64,000 nt of DNA from Acidobacteriota bacterium (lineage in GTDB: Bacteria > Acidobacteriota > Terriglobia > Terriglobales > Acidobacteriaceae): the NCBI GenBank assembly GCA_003010405.1, contig PJLO01000005.1, positions 219,730 to 283,729 on the forward strand, written 5' to 3'. Position 1 is the stretch's first letter, and the number at the start of each line of letters is the position of its first letter. A model generated the notes under the pieces. It searched no databases and was not told where the DNA came from. It saw only the letters and a program-made list of their open reading frames with translations. Below, piece after piece: positions 1 through 9,755 of this stretch. A program made the position numbers and the translations under genes.

Positions 1-115
1 CTGTCAGTCTTCCTTCTGAATCCATTGCGCCGTATTGCTGTTGCGCCGAAACGAAGCCCGCGCTGGCCAGCAGAAGGGCCGATCCAAGAACCACTCTGAT
101 CAACAGAGATCTCAT
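1..115 (-). CDS. secreted protein, N-terminal fragment cut by window edge
   Basis: Only the first 38 codons are inside the window. They read as a Sec signal peptide: MRSLL start, a hydrophobic core rich in Leu, Val and Ala, and a probable cleavage site at VSA-QQQ. The ATG at 113-115 on the minus strand is preceded by GAGGAG, a good ribosome binding site. The mature part begins QQYGAMDSEG and is too short to identify. It lies 316 bases downstream of lipA on the same strand, so co-transcription is possible but not shown. Confidence 0.7.
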   Translation of the reverse strand, partial: MRSLLIRVVLGSALLLASAGFVSAQQQYGAMDSEGRLT

Positions 116-431
116 GCTTTTCTCCTCGTGGCACATGTCCGCTCTAGACGGCCATGTTAGTTTTGAAAGTTGCTGCGGCGCTCGCCGCATGGCGTGCCTG
201 AGTGAAGATGTGGTGTTGAACCATCCCCATCAGGATGCCGAAATTCAAATGCCGGTTGCGCCGAGAATTTCGGTGTGTTTACCGCGAAGCGGGGCTGAGC
301 TAAGTTGCTGCTGATTGAACTGAGCTGATGGAAAATTACCGTAGTGCTGCGCCGCGTCAGTCGCGGTGGAGAGTGCTGCGGTTCAATTCAACCGGATGGC
401 GGGGGTAAGATCGGGTAGATATGGAATCGTG
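116..431. other. 316-base gap between lipA and the secreted-protein gene
   Basis: No convincing gene. A small inverted repeat CCGCG-N5-CGCGG at 352-366 could act as a weak terminator for lipA on the minus strand, but no U-run follows it. The promoter of the leftmost gene should lie here; no clear hexamers are visible. The plus-strand reading frames are antisense shadows. Confidence 0.4.
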
Positions 432-1340
432 CTACGGTGTTTTCTTCGAGCTCTCCGCCTGCTCATGGGCGTGATAGCTGGAGCGCACGAGCGGGCCGGA
501 CTCCACATGCCGAAAGCCCATTTTGAGAGCTTCCTGTTTCAAAAATGCGAAATCTTCCGGCGGGTACATGCGTTTGATTGGCAGATGATTGCGCGAAGGC
601 GCAAGATACTGTCCGATAGTGAGAATATCCACTTTGCGAGCCGCGAGATCGCGGCAGACCTGCAGCAACTCTTCCATGTCTTCGCCGAGTCCGACCATGA
701 TCCCGGTCTTCGTGATCGTGCCGGGCGAGAGTTCCTTGGCGCGGGAGAGCAAGTTCAGCGTGCGCTCGTAGCGCGCCCCGCTGCGAGCCACTCGATAGAG
801 GCGCGGCACAGTCTCGGTGTTATGGTTCAGGATGTCGGGCTTTGCGTCGAGCACCATCTGCAGGCAGTCCTCACGGCCCTGGAAGTCGGGGATGAGCACT
901 TCGACCGAGCAGTCGGGTTGCAATCGGCGAATTTCACGGATGGTTTCTGCAAAGACCCTGGCCCCACCGATGTTGTCGTCGTCGCGATTCACGCTGGTGA
1001 CGACGGCAAACTTGAGCCTAAGCCGCGCGACAGCTTCGGCAACTCGGCGTGGCTCGTCGAAGTCGATCGGCCCAGGGCGTCCTTTGGGTACGGCACAAAA
1101 GCCGCAGCGCCGAGTACAGACGTCGCCAAGAAGCATGAAGGTTGCGGTGTGATGATTCCAGCACTCGCCTATATTCGGGCATTGGGCGGATTCGCAAACG
1201 GTATGCAAATTGAGCCCACGGGCCAGCTTTTTGAGCTCATGGTACTGTTCGCCCATTGGCGCCTTGGTGCGCAGCCAGTGCGGCTTGGGAGCCGGTTTGG
1301 CGGAAACGGTCTGGATCTGAACTAACTCGGAGGCTGTCAT
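432..1340 (-). CDS. lipA: lipoyl synthase LipA
   Basis: Cytosolic radical-SAM enzyme that inserts two sulfurs into octanoylated lipoyl domains of 2-oxoacid dehydrogenases and glycine cleavage H protein. Both iron-sulfur sets are visible: auxiliary-cluster Cys49, Cys54 and Cys60 ([12 protein letters not shown]) and the radical-SAM CxxxCxxC at Cys75/79/82 (CTRRCGFC). The C-terminal RSSYHA, whose serine ligates the auxiliary cluster in this family, is intact. The 302 residues are the usual length. The start at 1340 is chosen because AGAGG lies just ahead of that ATG; an in-frame extension to 1370 has no such site. No lipB or lipoate ligase is nearby. Confidence 0.96.
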   Translation of the reverse strand: MTASELVQIQTVSAKPAPKPHWLRTKAPMGEQYHELKKLARGLNLHTVCESAQCPNIGECWNHHTATFMLLGDVCTRRCGFCAVPKGRPGPIDFDEPRRVAEAVARLRLKFAVVTSVNRDDDNIGGARVFAETIREIRRLQPDCSVEVLIPDFQGREDCLQMVLDAKPDILNHNTETVPRLYRVARSGARYERTLNLLSRAKELSPGTITKTGIMVGLGEDMEELLQVCRDLAARKVDILTIGQYLAPSRNHLPIKRMYPPEDFAFLKQEALKMGFRHVESGPLVRSSYHAHEQAESSKKTP

Positions 1341-1535
1341 TGTTACCTCTAGTCTACGATGCCTGCACACCGGACGAGGACTGCGATTTTCAGCTTTTCC
1401 CGAAGGTGGGCATCTTTGCGCGCCCTCAGAGAATCACTTCCGGTACGCGTCGGCAGGCAACTCTTTGGTCGAGCACGGAAACTTAGGGCTCGCGAGGGGG
1501 CTGCTACTGAGCGTAGCGCGAAGCGGGAGGAACGC

Positions 1536-2315
1536 TTGATCTTCCGAACTGAACTGAAACCGCTGGAATCCCGTGGTGACGTTCGTCCGGCGTTTGAGGC
1601 TATTTCCGAGGTACAACAGAAAGCGGCGGTGACTGACTGGTACGTGCCCCAGCCTGACCATTGCCGCATTTCCGGCGAACTGGCGGCGGCACTCGATTGT
1701 AAGAGGTTGAATTTGCGGGAGCCAGTCGTGCGCGCAATCGCCATGCACGATGTCGGCTGGATGCCATACGACGGGGACGCGAATTCGCCGATAGCTCCAG
1801 GAAAGCTCGAATTCGGCCAGCCGCTTTCATTCATCAACGCACAACCCGAGAGGTTTTTGCGCGCCTGGATGGGATCGATCCAGGCAGCGCAGAGTACCGG
1901 GCCGCTGGGAGGAATGATTGTGAGCGGGCATTTCGCACGGCTCGCGCGGATGTATCTGGAAAGAGGCGCGGGCACGCCAGAGCAGCGCGAGCAGGTTGAA
2001 CAGTTTCAGTACCGTGAAGCAGCGCGAATGTATCGCCTGTTGCCGGCGGCAGGGCTGCCCCTTGAGGAGATCGAAAAGCTTGTTACGGTGTTGCAGTTCT
2101 GCGATTTGGCTTCCTTGTATCTTTGTGCCAATCCAGCAGCCCCCGTGGAATTACCGCAGGTGATCAACGGGAGGCGGGCACGGTTTTCGTTCGAGCAGGG
2201 AATCTTTCGCCTGAACTCGAATTTGCTGGACCACGCTCTGGCGCTGGAGATCCCGTGCATACGTTTTGTGGATAGAAAGCCGGAGCGGGAACTGGTTCCG
2301 GTGAAAGTGCAGTAA
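1536..2315 (+). CDS. DUF3891 family protein
   Basis: 259 residues if begun at the TTG at 1536, which has GGGAGG five bases ahead. The frame is open upstream to 1359, but that part is Arg-rich and unlike protein. The body matches my recollection of DUF3891: an N-terminal IFRTELKPL strand, [12 protein letters not shown] and [11 protein letters not shown], giving an HD-like His-Asp pair in a mostly helical fold. Function is unknown; the HD-like pair hints at a metal-dependent phosphohydrolase, which is inference. It stands alone, divergent from lipA and 157 bases ahead of purL. Confidence 0.75.
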   Translation: MIFRTELKPLESRGDVRPAFEAISEVQQKAAVTDWYVPQPDHCRISGELAAALDCKRLNLREPVVRAIAMHDVGWMPYDGDANSPIAPGKLEFGQPLSFINAQPERFLRAWMGSIQAAQSTGPLGGMIVSGHFARLARMYLERGAGTPEQREQVEQFQYREAARMYRLLPAAGLPLEEIEKLVTVLQFCDLASLYLCANPAAPVELPQVINGRRARFSFEQGIFRLNSNLLDHALALEIPCIRFVDRKPERELVPVKVQ

Positions 2316-2472
2316 CAATAGCGCGGGCAATACTGTGTCGCAAGAACCCGACTTCTGGCGGAGTTCGGCCCGCTGGTCGCCTGAAACGGCACTGATTTCC
2401 TGCAATCTGCCTTCAATGTCCCGGTTTGCTTTCGCTGCCGACGCTGAACATGCGAAAATAAGAGTTCCGCAT

Positions 2473-4788
2473 ATGACTTCCCCTGAAAAACAGCCGAATA
2501 TCACGCCGGAGGTCCTCCGCAGTCATGGACTGACCCCGGACGAATACGAACGCATTCTGAAATGGCTTGGCCGCGTGCCTACCATGACGGAACTTGGCAT
2601 TTTTTCCGTGATGTGGAGCGAGCACTGCTCCTATAAATCGTCGCGTGTGCATCTGAAGAGGCTGCCGACCAAGAGCAAACTGGTAATGCAGGGGCCGGGC
2701 GAAAACGCTGGGATTATTGACATTGGCGGCGAGTGGGCCTGCGCCTTCAAGATCGAATCGCACAATCATCCCTCGTACATTGAGCCTTTCCAGGGTGCCA
2801 CGACCGGCGTGGGCGGGATTCTGCGCGACATTTTTACGATGGGCGCGCGCCCGGTTGCGGTGATGGATTCGCTGCGCTTTGGGCCAGTTTCCAAGGATCA
2901 CGATCCTGAGTTGGATCGTGCGAGCCTGCACAAAAATCATTCGGTGCTGGATGGCGTGGTGGGCGGCGTGGCCAACTATGGCAACTGCTTTGGCGTGCCC
3001 AACGTGGGCGGAGAAGTTCGATTCGAGAAGTGTTATGCGGGCAATCCGCTGGTGAACGCCTTTGCGCTGGGGCTGGTGAAAAAGAACGAAATTTTTTACG
3101 CGTCGGCTTCCGGCGCGGGAAATTCGGTGATCTACGTCGGCTCCAAGACCGGCAAGGACGGGATTCACGGCGCTACGATGGCGAGCGAGGAATTCAGCGA
3201 AGAGAGCGATGCCAAGCGCCCCAACGTGCAGGTGGGCGACCCGTTCATGGAAAAGCTGCTGCTGGAAGCTTGTCTTGAAGCAATGAAGACCGGCGCGATT
3301 GTCGGGATTCAGGACATGGGCGCGGCGGGGCTTACCTGCTCGACCTGCGAACTTGGCGGACGCGGCGGCGTTGGACTGGAGATCGAACTCGACTTGGTGC
3401 CGCAGCGGGAGACGGGCATGAGCAGCTACGAAATCATGCTCAGCGAATCCCAGGAACGCATGTTGCTGGTGGCCGAAAAAGGTCGCGAAGAGGAAGTGTT
3501 CGCGGTCTTCCGCAAGTGGGGACTGGATGCGGTTAGGGTAGGCCACGTGATTCCCGAAAACACCATGCGCGTGCTGCACCACGGCGTGACAGTGGCCGAG
3601 ATTCCGAACGAGGCTTTGACCGACGATGCGCCACTTTACCATCGCGAGGTGGGCGAGTGGACGGCTCCGGTGCCGAAGCAGAAGCCCGGGGCGTTGCAAC
3701 TGGGCATTAAGAGCAACTTTGTACGTGACTTCCACAAGCTGCTCGCAAGCCCGAACATTTGTTCGAAGCACTGGGTCTATGAGCAATATGACTCGATGGT
3801 ACAGACGAACACGGCGCAGGGGCCGGGAGAGCTGGCCGGGCTGGTCCGCGTTAAGGGTACTCAGACCGGACTGGCGATGGCACTCTATGGAAATGGGCGC
3901 TGGTGCTATCTGGACCCGAAGCTGGGCGCTGAGCATAATGTGGCCCGCGCGGCGAGGATGGTGGCCTGTACGGGCGCAAAGCCGGTTGCGACGACTGATT
4001 GCCTGAATTTTGGCAACCCGGAGAAGCCGCCGATTATGGCGCAGTTCTCGCAGGTGGTCGACGGGCTCGCGGAGGCTTGCACTGCGCTGGAGACTCCGAT
4101 CACTGGCGGAAATGTGAGTTTCTACAACGAAACGCTGGGCGAGGGCATTTACCCGACTCCGGTGCTTGGCATTGTGGGAATTTTGCAGGATGTGACAAAG
4201 GCCGTTCCGGCCAACGCTAAGGCGGCAGGGCGGTCGATTGTGCTGCTCACGCCAGGACAGAGGGCACATAGCGGCGAGGAACAGAATGAGTTTGGCTCCT
4301 CAGAATACGCTCTGCATGTATTGGGCGAGCTTTGGGGCGCTCCTCCGCTATTAGATCTGAAAGCCGAAAAGGTTTTGCAGGATGTTTTGCAGGCGCTGTC
4401 GGCTCAGGGACTGGTGGAATCCGCGCGCGACGTGGCTGAGGGCGGAATCGCTGTGGCAGTGGCAAAGATCGCCTTCCCGAAAGACCTGGGCGCGGAAATT
4501 AACCTGATTTCGGCAGGGCTTCCGGCGGAATGCGTGCTCTTTGCCGAGGATGCTTCGCGTGCCTTGGTGACCTGCGATCCCGCAAAGGCAGCTGCGGTAG
4601 AAGAGACTGCGGTAAAATATGGGTTGAACGCACAGGTTATTGGCGCCACTACCAACGAGAAACTCACAATTCGCATTGACAATGTGCCTGTCATCGAAGG
4701 GCAGGTTTCCGAATTCAAGACGAGCTGGCGGGAAGCTTTAGAGCAAGCTCTCCAGAGCGAGGTAGAGGTTGCAGAGAGCCTGAAGTAG
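2473..4788 (+). CDS. purL: phosphoribosylformylglycinamidine synthase subunit PurL
   Basis: ATP-dependent synthetase subunit that converts FGAR to FGAM in purine synthesis. The 771 residues fit the small PurL type, which lacks a glutaminase domain and needs separate PurS and PurQ; neither is in the window. Family motifs are present: SEHCSYKSS near 49-57 and [20 protein letters not shown] near 95-114, plus the second AIRS-like half ([10 protein letters not shown]). The start at ATG 2473 matches the usual MTSPEK-type N-terminus although no strong Shine-Dalgarno precedes it; the frame is open to 2335. It is followed by purF after 132 bases. Confidence 0.95.
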   Translation: MTSPEKQPNITPEVLRSHGLTPDEYERILKWLGRVPTMTELGIFSVMWSEHCSYKSSRVHLKRLPTKSKLVMQGPGENAGIIDIGGEWACAFKIESHNHPSYIEPFQGATTGVGGILRDIFTMGARPVAVMDSLRFGPVSKDHDPELDRASLHKNHSVLDGVVGGVANYGNCFGVPNVGGEVRFEKCYAGNPLVNAFALGLVKKNEIFYASASGAGNSVIYVGSKTGKDGIHGATMASEEFSEESDAKRPNVQVGDPFMEKLLLEACLEAMKTGAIVGIQDMGAAGLTCSTCELGGRGGVGLEIELDLVPQRETGMSSYEIMLSESQERMLLVAEKGREEEVFAVFRKWGLDAVRVGHVIPENTMRVLHHGVTVAEIPNEALTDDAPLYHREVGEWTAPVPKQKPGALQLGIKSNFVRDFHKLLASPNICSKHWVYEQYDSMVQTNTAQGPGELAGLVRVKGTQTGLAMALYGNGRWCYLDPKLGAEHNVARAARMVACTGAKPVATTDCLNFGNPEKPPIMAQFSQVVDGLAEACTALETPITGGNVSFYNETLGEGIYPTPVLGIVGILQDVTKAVPANAKAAGRSIVLLTPGQRAHSGEEQNEFGSSEYALHVLGELWGAPPLLDLKAEKVLQDVLQALSAQGLVESARDVAEGGIAVAVAKIAFPKDLGAEINLISAGLPAECVLFAEDASRALVTCDPAKAAAVEETAVKYGLNAQVIGATTNEKLTIRIDNVPVIEGQVSEFKTSWREALEQALQSEVEVAESLK

Positions 4789-4851
4789 TCGCGAAAAGCG
4801 AGAATGGTTGAAATCTTCAGAGCTGGCGTTGAGTTATTCAAAGTACCACTG

Positions 4852-4871
4852 GGCACGGCTTCGGCCGTGCC
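4852..4871. repeat. perfect UUCG-capped hairpin between purL and purF
   Basis: GGCACGGC-TTCG-GCCGTGCC forms an 8-bp perfect stem with a UUCG tetraloop, a very stable RNA fold. No U-run follows, so it is not a classical terminator. It may shield the purF message or tune readthrough. A similar element (CACGGT-TTCG-ACCGTG) lies at 46404-46419 before fabD. Confidence 0.6.
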
Positions 4872-4920
4872 GTTGCGTTCCGTCGCGCCCCCAGCGCATC
4901 GACGTATAAGGTAGGCAGCA

Positions 4921-6354
4921 ATGATCGAAATCGGACTGGACAAACTTCACGAAGAGTGCGGCGTGGTTGCGGTATACGGAAACCCCGAAGCGGCCAAGCT
5001 CTGCTATTTGGGACTCCATGCTTTGCAGCATCGCGGGCAGGAGTCGGCGGGGATTGCGACGAGTGATGGCCGCCGTCTGACGGCGTACAAATCCATGGGG
5101 CTGGTGGCGGATATTTTCGACCAGGCAGTGCTGCAGAAGCTGCCGGGAAGCCATGCCATTGGGCACACGCGCTACTCGACTGCGGGAGATTCGGCCCTGC
5201 TGAACGCGCAGCCGATTCAGGTGGACTGCAACAAGGGCCAGATTGCGATTGCACACAACGGCAACCTAGTAAACGCCGCCGATCTCCGCGCGCGCTTTGA
5301 GCAGGCTGGATCGATCTTCCAGACATCGAGCGATACTGAGATTGTCCTGCATCTGGTCGCGCAGTCGCGTGAAAAGACGCTGCCGGACGCGATGGCCGAT
5401 GCACTGCGCCGCATCGAGGGTGCGTTCTCGTTTGTAATGGCGACCAGGGATCATATTTTCGCCGCGCGCGATCCGCGCGGATTTCGTCCGCTGGCAATAG
5501 GACATATTCCGGGGAAGGACGGATTGCCGGACTCGATTGTGTTTGCTTCCGAAACCTGTGTTTTCGATCTGCTGGGTGCGGATTACGATCGCGACGTGAA
5601 GCCGGGAGAATTGGTGGTAGTAGGGCCTGAAGGGATGCAGTCGCATTTTTATGCACCGGCGCTCGCACAGTCGCAATGCATCTTCGAGCAAGTGTATTTT
5701 GCGCGCCCCGATTCTCTCGTCTTCGGTATGAGCGTGCAGCAAGCTCGCGAGCAGATGGGACGCTATCTTGCGCGCGAAGCGCCTGTTGATGCCGATCTGG
5801 TGGTCGGAGTTCCGGACAGCGGATTGACGGCGGCCTTGGGATATGCGCGTGAGAGCGGCATTCCGATGCAGTTTGGGTTGGTTCGCAATCACTACGTGGG
5901 CCGCACCTTCATCGAACCGGAACAGCGTGTGCGCGATTTTGGAGTGAAGCTGAAGCTGAATCCCGTGCGTCGGCTGCTGGTGGGCAAGCGCGTCATCCTG
6001 ATTGACGACTCGATTGTGCGAGGTACGACCAGCCAGAAGATCGTGCGGTTGGTGCGCGACGCGGGCGCAACCGAAGTCCATATGCGGATCTCGTGTCCAC
6101 CCACAACTTCACCGTGCTACTACGGTGTGGACACGCCGGAGCGTCGCCATCTGATTGCGGCGCGCAAGTCGGTGGAGGAGGTGCGAGAGTTTATCGGCGC
6201 TGATTCGCTGGCGTATCTTTCTCTCGAAGGATTACGGGCCTCCTGCGGCGATCTGGAGGGCGAGTCCAGCTATTGCACATCCTGTTACACGGGAGTCTAT
6301 CCCACTGATTTTGTGGATGTGCAGCAGATTCGTCCGGCAGTTGCGGTGAAATAG
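4921..6354 (+). CDS. purF: amidophosphoribosyltransferase PurF
   Basis: Catalyses the first committed step of purine synthesis, PRPP plus glutamine to phosphoribosylamine. The N-terminal nucleophile is Cys13 after a 12-residue propeptide (MIEIGLDKLHEE|CGVV). The PRPP loop VILIDDSIVRGTTS is intact. It is the Bacillus-type enzyme with a [4Fe-4S] cluster: candidate ligands are the Cys in ASETCVF, the Cys in RISCPP and the CTSC pair near the C-terminus. AAGGTAGGCAGCA precedes the ATG. The 477 residues are normal. It is the second gene of purL-purF and is closed by a strong terminator at 6369. Confidence 0.97.
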   Translation: MIEIGLDKLHEECGVVAVYGNPEAAKLCYLGLHALQHRGQESAGIATSDGRRLTAYKSMGLVADIFDQAVLQKLPGSHAIGHTRYSTAGDSALLNAQPIQVDCNKGQIAIAHNGNLVNAADLRARFEQAGSIFQTSSDTEIVLHLVAQSREKTLPDAMADALRRIEGAFSFVMATRDHIFAARDPRGFRPLAIGHIPGKDGLPDSIVFASETCVFDLLGADYDRDVKPGELVVVGPEGMQSHFYAPALAQSQCIFEQVYFARPDSLVFGMSVQQAREQMGRYLAREAPVDADLVVGVPDSGLTAALGYARESGIPMQFGLVRNHYVGRTFIEPEQRVRDFGVKLKLNPVRRLLVGKRVILIDDSIVRGTTSQKIVRLVRDAGATEVHMRISCPPTTSPCYYGVDTPERRHLIAARKSVEEVREFIGADSLAYLSLEGLRASCGDLEGESSYCTSCYTGVYPTDFVDVQQIRPAVAVK

Positions 6355-6368
6355 TTCTTTTTATGTGC

Positions 6369-6405
6369 AAGGCCATTGAGCGCAATGGCCTTCTTCTTTT
6401 TTTTT
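6369..6405 (+). terminator. rho-independent terminator of purL-purF
   Basis: AAGGCCATTG-AGCG-CAATGGCCTT is a perfect 10-bp stem, followed by a T-rich tract ending in nine Ts. It lies 14 bases after the purF stop and before the convergent kinase gene. Confidence 0.92.
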
Positions 6406-6417
6406 AGTGTTCGGTCT

Positions 6418-7122
6418 CTACGCGGCGGGAACGCTTTTATCGAGGTTACGTTCTTCCTGCTGTTTAATGATCCGCAAAAACCCGCTTAATATCGAGCGCT
6501 GGATATCTTCAAGTGCGAGCGGCGGTATGACCGTGAGGCATCCCAGAATCTCAGCGAGGCGGTAGTAAGACTGCCGCGAAATGTGCATAAAGCTCACTGA
6601 GTACTCTGGCTTGCGCGCTCGCGCGCTCACGGGATCGGTGTCTAACAGAATGGCGAGTGCCGGTCGCGTGGCAATCAATGCAAGCAGTTTTGCGTAGGCC
6701 ACGCTAAAACGATTCTTCAGCGGCAGATTCGCCAGTTCGTCATAAATGTAACGGTCCATGATGATCACCTGGGCGTCGCCACGCCGGGCGCGGCTTAGAA
6801 CAATGCGCAGGTGTATCGCGTCGGCAAGATAGAGCAGGTGGCGCATTAACGTCAAGTAGCCTGCTCGCACGTTCTTATCGCGCCGCTCGACGGGGCGTCC
6901 CGGCTCGCCCACGCCGCGTTCGCTGCCGAGCACCTTGTGCACGAAACCCTCGCGGTATCGCGTGCCCACCACCACGTCATTCCAGAAGGTGATGAGTTGG
7001 CTGCGCATTCCGAGGTTAGCGATGGCCTCCTGCAGTAAGGCCACCTGAGTTGTTTTTCCGGAGCCGTCCAGTCCGGAGAAGCTGATTACGATCGGCCGAC
7101 TTAGATCTTTCCGTACTTCCAT
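6418..7122 (-). CDS. thymidylate-kinase-like P-loop kinase
   Basis: 234 residues with a Walker A GLDGSGKTT at 17-25 and a DRYIYDE element at 123-129, both typical of thymidylate kinase (TMPK) family proteins. A housekeeping tmk would not be expected as the last gene of a polysaccharide operon, and such TMPK-like kinases recur in glycan clusters, so the substrate may not be dTMP. It begins just after the stop of the upstream gene with no Shine-Dalgarno, suggesting reinitiation. The middle part (60-90) is Arg-rich and unlike canonical Tmk. Confidence 0.75.
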   Translation of the reverse strand: MEVRKDLSRPIVISFSGLDGSGKTTQVALLQEAIANLGMRSQLITFWNDVVVGTRYREGFVHKVLGSERGVGEPGRPVERRDKNVRAGYLTLMRHLLYLADAIHLRIVLSRARRGDAQVIIMDRYIYDELANLPLKNRFSVAYAKLLALIATRPALAILLDTDPVSARARKPEYSVSFMHISRQSYYRLAEILGCLTVIPPLALEDIQRSILSGFLRIIKQQEERNLDKSVPAA

Positions 7123-7124
7123 AG

Positions 7125-7640
7125 TTATTTGCGGGCCGCTGCTGCGGATGGTGAAGGTCTGGCGGAGGTGCCGCGGCTGAGTCCGTAAACGCTGCCCACG
7201 GCGATTGCACCGGCGGCCACCGCGCCCAGCTTAATCAGGAGCGAGCGATACTGACGCTGTTTGGCGGGAGCAATGGCGTTCCCGGCGGGGCGCGATGCTC
7301 CACCTCCGGCGGTTTTCACTTGTTCTGCCGCAGCAACGCCGAGCGGTTCCTGAGGGGGCTGTGGTTGCCGCGAAGTTTGTGATTGCTCCGCGGGAGCTGG
7401 CTGAGGTTGTGGCGCCTCCGGCAAGGAAGTTGTGCTGGCAGGTGATGGCTCATTTGGTTTCAGAGGACCTTTAGAGGGGTCGATCATAACTCCGCTGGGT
7501 TGCGATGGCGGCTTCGTTTGGGCCGGCGCTTGCGAGGTGTCCTGCGGAGTCTGCTGGGCAACGCCAACGTTCAACGAAGCCAGCATCGCGGCAATTACGA
7601 GCCGGGCTGCCACTTTCCGGAAATGTTGTCTTGCGTACAT
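7125..7640 (-). CDS. Pro/Gln-rich membrane-anchored periplasmic protein
   Basis: 171 residues. The start at 7640 is fixed by AGGAGG at ideal spacing. An N-terminal signal or anchor (VAARLVIAAMLASLNVGVAQQ) is followed by about 90 residues of low-complexity Pro, Gln, Ser and Thr, then a short hydrophobic helix near the C-terminus (LGAVAAGAIAVGSVYGL) and a basic tail. No enzymatic motif. It may span the envelope or tether partners of the surrounding glycan operon; that is inference from position only. Confidence 0.7.
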   Translation of the reverse strand: MYARQHFRKVAARLVIAAMLASLNVGVAQQTPQDTSQAPAQTKPPSQPSGVMIDPSKGPLKPNEPSPASTTSLPEAPQPQPAPAEQSQTSRQPQPPQEPLGVAAAEQVKTAGGGASRPAGNAIAPAKQRQYRSLLIKLGAVAAGAIAVGSVYGLSRGTSARPSPSAAAARK

Positions 7641-7671
7641 CTGAAGACCTCCTGAAACGTGCAAACGTTTG

Positions 7672-8448
7672 TTAGTTCTTGCTCGTGGCGGTGGACGGGC
7701 TTGATCCGCTCTCTGTCGTGCATATGGATTTGACGGCTCCGTCCAGCTCCGGTGTCTTAGCGATGCCGGTCAGGTTGCGTAGCACGCGACTGATGTCGGC
7801 GTCGCGGTCGTAAAACAGATTGCGAAGCCGATTCTGTCCATAACGCCAAAGATTTGGCAGATTCGTCGCATACCAGCAGGAATTGTTCATGAGGGGTGAG
7901 AATCCGCAGAAAACTCGAAAGTGGTGACTGAACATTGCTGGTCCCGCGAGCAGGGCCGCAGTAAGTCGATGGTTGCCTTCCAGTATGGTGAGCGGTTTTT
8001 CCTCATCCACTCCGATGAGCAGTATGGCGCTGCGGTTGTGTTCGGAATTCAGACGGCTGCTCAGAGCTTGTATGTCGGCAACGAATTCGCGCGTGCTGCC
8101 CGAGAAGCGCACGGTGCGAATACGGTGAACAATGTCGCGAAGCAATAAATTATTCCCGGCAAGCTTGCGCCATGGCGCGCGGGGAAAAACTCTCACCATT
8201 TTGAGATCGTCGGGTTCAAGCTCCACTTCGTACCATTGGGTGTCGGGCGGAAGTTCGCGCCACATATGGCCCCGGCGGCGAAACAGCAGAGCACGTCTCA
8301 ACGCATTAGCAGCTTCATCGGTGAGATCAGCATCGATCACCAGTTCTTTGAAACTGTGGCGGTCGGCATGAAACTCTTCCTGATAAAACTCGTTCTTGAG
8401 AAATTCGGCGATGACCTCGGTCTCTGTGGATCGGCGTAATCTCTTCAT
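7672..8448 (-). CDS. ParB/Srx-fold protein of glycan operon
   Basis: 258 residues. ATG 8448 overlaps the upstream flippase stop by four bases (ATGA) and has GAGGAGG ahead of it. The motif ILEGNHRLTAALL at 155-167 resembles the GxHR-type catalytic loop of ParB N-terminal/sulfiredoxin-like domains, which bind nucleotides. There is no HTH or partition domain, so this is not a chromosome-partition ParB. The Trp/Tyr/Asn-rich segment at 190-215 is unusual. Function unknown; in this setting a nucleotide-dependent modifying or regulatory enzyme is a guess. Confidence 0.6.
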   Translation of the reverse strand: MKRLRRSTETEVIAEFLKNEFYQEEFHADRHSFKELVIDADLTDEAANALRRALLFRRRGHMWRELPPDTQWYEVELEPDDLKMVRVFPRAPWRKLAGNNLLLRDIVHRIRTVRFSGSTREFVADIQALSSRLNSEHNRSAILLIGVDEEKPLTILEGNHRLTAALLAGPAMFSHHFRVFCGFSPLMNNSCWYATNLPNLWRYGQNRLRNLFYDRDADISRVLRNLTGIAKTPELDGAVKSICTTESGSSPSTATSKN

Positions 8449-9755
8449 GCTGCCTCCTCGGCCAGATCCGGACGACGCCGGAAAAATGGAATGGCAACAG
8501 CCAGGAGCAATAGCCCACGAAGCACCTGTTGGACCATAATTACCTGCATCAGAGTGGAATGAAACGCACCGATAGAAACAATGATCAGCAGACTCGCCAC
8601 AAGTTGGACCCATCCCGCATTGGCAATCCTGCGGGACATCTCGTAGGTGATCAACACGACGCAAATTGCATAGACACCGGTTGCAACGGCATTCATCGCC
8701 AGCAACTCCTCTACCCCCGCACCGGGGCGATGGAAGCCACTGCCGAATAAAGTGCGGAGTACGAGTCCGGGAAAACTGGCGAGAAACAGCACAAAAATCG
8801 TGGATAGGCCGGCGACAAACAATAGCGGGACGGCCAGTACACGGCGGCTATCGCTCTCAGCGGCGCTCCCGGCAGAGACGGGGAACATGGCGCTAGTCAC
8901 CGACCAGGTAGCGAAGTACAGTAGCCGTCCTACAAGCGAAATCGCAGCGTAAATACCTGCATCGTTGGGCGAGAAATAATGCTTCACCATCAGAATGTCA
9001 GCGTTGTTGATAATCACCTGTCCAACGAAGAAGATGATTGCCTGAATGCTTTCTTCAAAGGAAATCGGCAGGCAACGTGTGGTAGTTTGGCGCAGCTCTC
9101 TGTCGCCAGCAGGAAGCAGGAACGCCGCAAAAACCGATAGCGAAATTGCGCCGACCGCGCCAGGAACGCCCGCGCCACTGAGCACGAGAACCATGGCCAT
9201 AACCAGCTTTACAACTGCCTCGCAGGACAGATTCAGGCTGAGGCGAAGAAATTGGCATGTGCCCTGCATCCCGCCTCGTCGTACTCCCAGCGGAATATAA
9301 AAAAGCATTCCCAGGCCGAGCAGCACGATGAGAACTGGTGACGGCATTCGCAAATAGACAGCAACCCAGCGGCTGCTTCCAATACCTAGAGCAGAGAGCA
9401 CAAAGCCCACAAGCCACGCGCGGCGCATGAGGTGCTGGTAAACGGCAGCGCGCTCGCGAGGAGCGGGAGACTTGGCGATCAGCTTAGCGGTGACAAGTTG
9501 GCATGCAAGGTGGATACAGGAAGCCAGCATCAATAGCGTGACGGCTGCTGCGGCCTGGCTGAAATCTTCAGGACCCAACAGGCGCGCGATTCCGATGTTG
9601 AAACCGAAATTAGCCAACGACACCAGTACCGAGCCGGACAGCATGACTACGCTTCCGGTAAACACCTTGCCCTCTGAGCTTCTCTCTTTTCCCAGGCTCC
9701 TGAATACAGCACGCATTCGGGACTGAGGCCAGGAACTCAGCGCCTGTCCGCTCAT
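8445..9755 (-). CDS. Wzx-type polysaccharide flippase (MOP superfamily)
   Basis: 436 residues with about 12 hydrophobic segments spread along the length and the N-terminal pattern of O-antigen/oligosaccharide transporters (SGSVLVSLANFGFNIGIARLLGPEDF). Such proteins flip lipid-linked oligosaccharides across the inner membrane. It overlaps STAS upstream and the ParB-fold gene downstream by 4 bases each, so it is translationally coupled in the operon. No Wzy polymerase is recognisable nearby; the membrane protein at 16948 is the nearest candidate for a related role. Confidence 0.88.
   Translation of the reverse strand: MSGQALSSWPQSRMRAVFRSLGKERSSEGKVFTGSVVMLSGSVLVSLANFGFNIGIARLLGPEDFSQAAAAVTLLMLASCIHLACQLVTAKLIAKSPAPRERAAVYQHLMRRAWLVGFVLSALGIGSSRWVAVYLRMPSPVLIVLLGLGMLFYIPLGVRRGGMQGTCQFLRLSLNLSCEAVVKLVMAMVLVLSGAGVPGAVGAISLSVFAAFLLPAGDRELRQTTTRCLPISFEESIQAIIFFVGQVIINNADILMVKHYFSPNDAGIYAAISLVGRLLYFATWSVTSAMFPVSAGSAAESDSRRVLAVPLLFVAGLSTIFVLFLASFPGLVLRTLFGSGFHRPGAGVEELLAMNAVATGVYAICVVLITYEMSRRIANAGWVQLVASLLIIVSIGAFHSTLMQVIMVQQVLRGLLLLAVAIPFFRRRPDLAEEAA

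Noticed and set aside
2413..4269. long 618-codon open frame antisense to purL
   Set aside because: It is a shadow frame of the strongly conserved purL, with no Shine-Dalgarno and Arg/His-rich content; no independent support.
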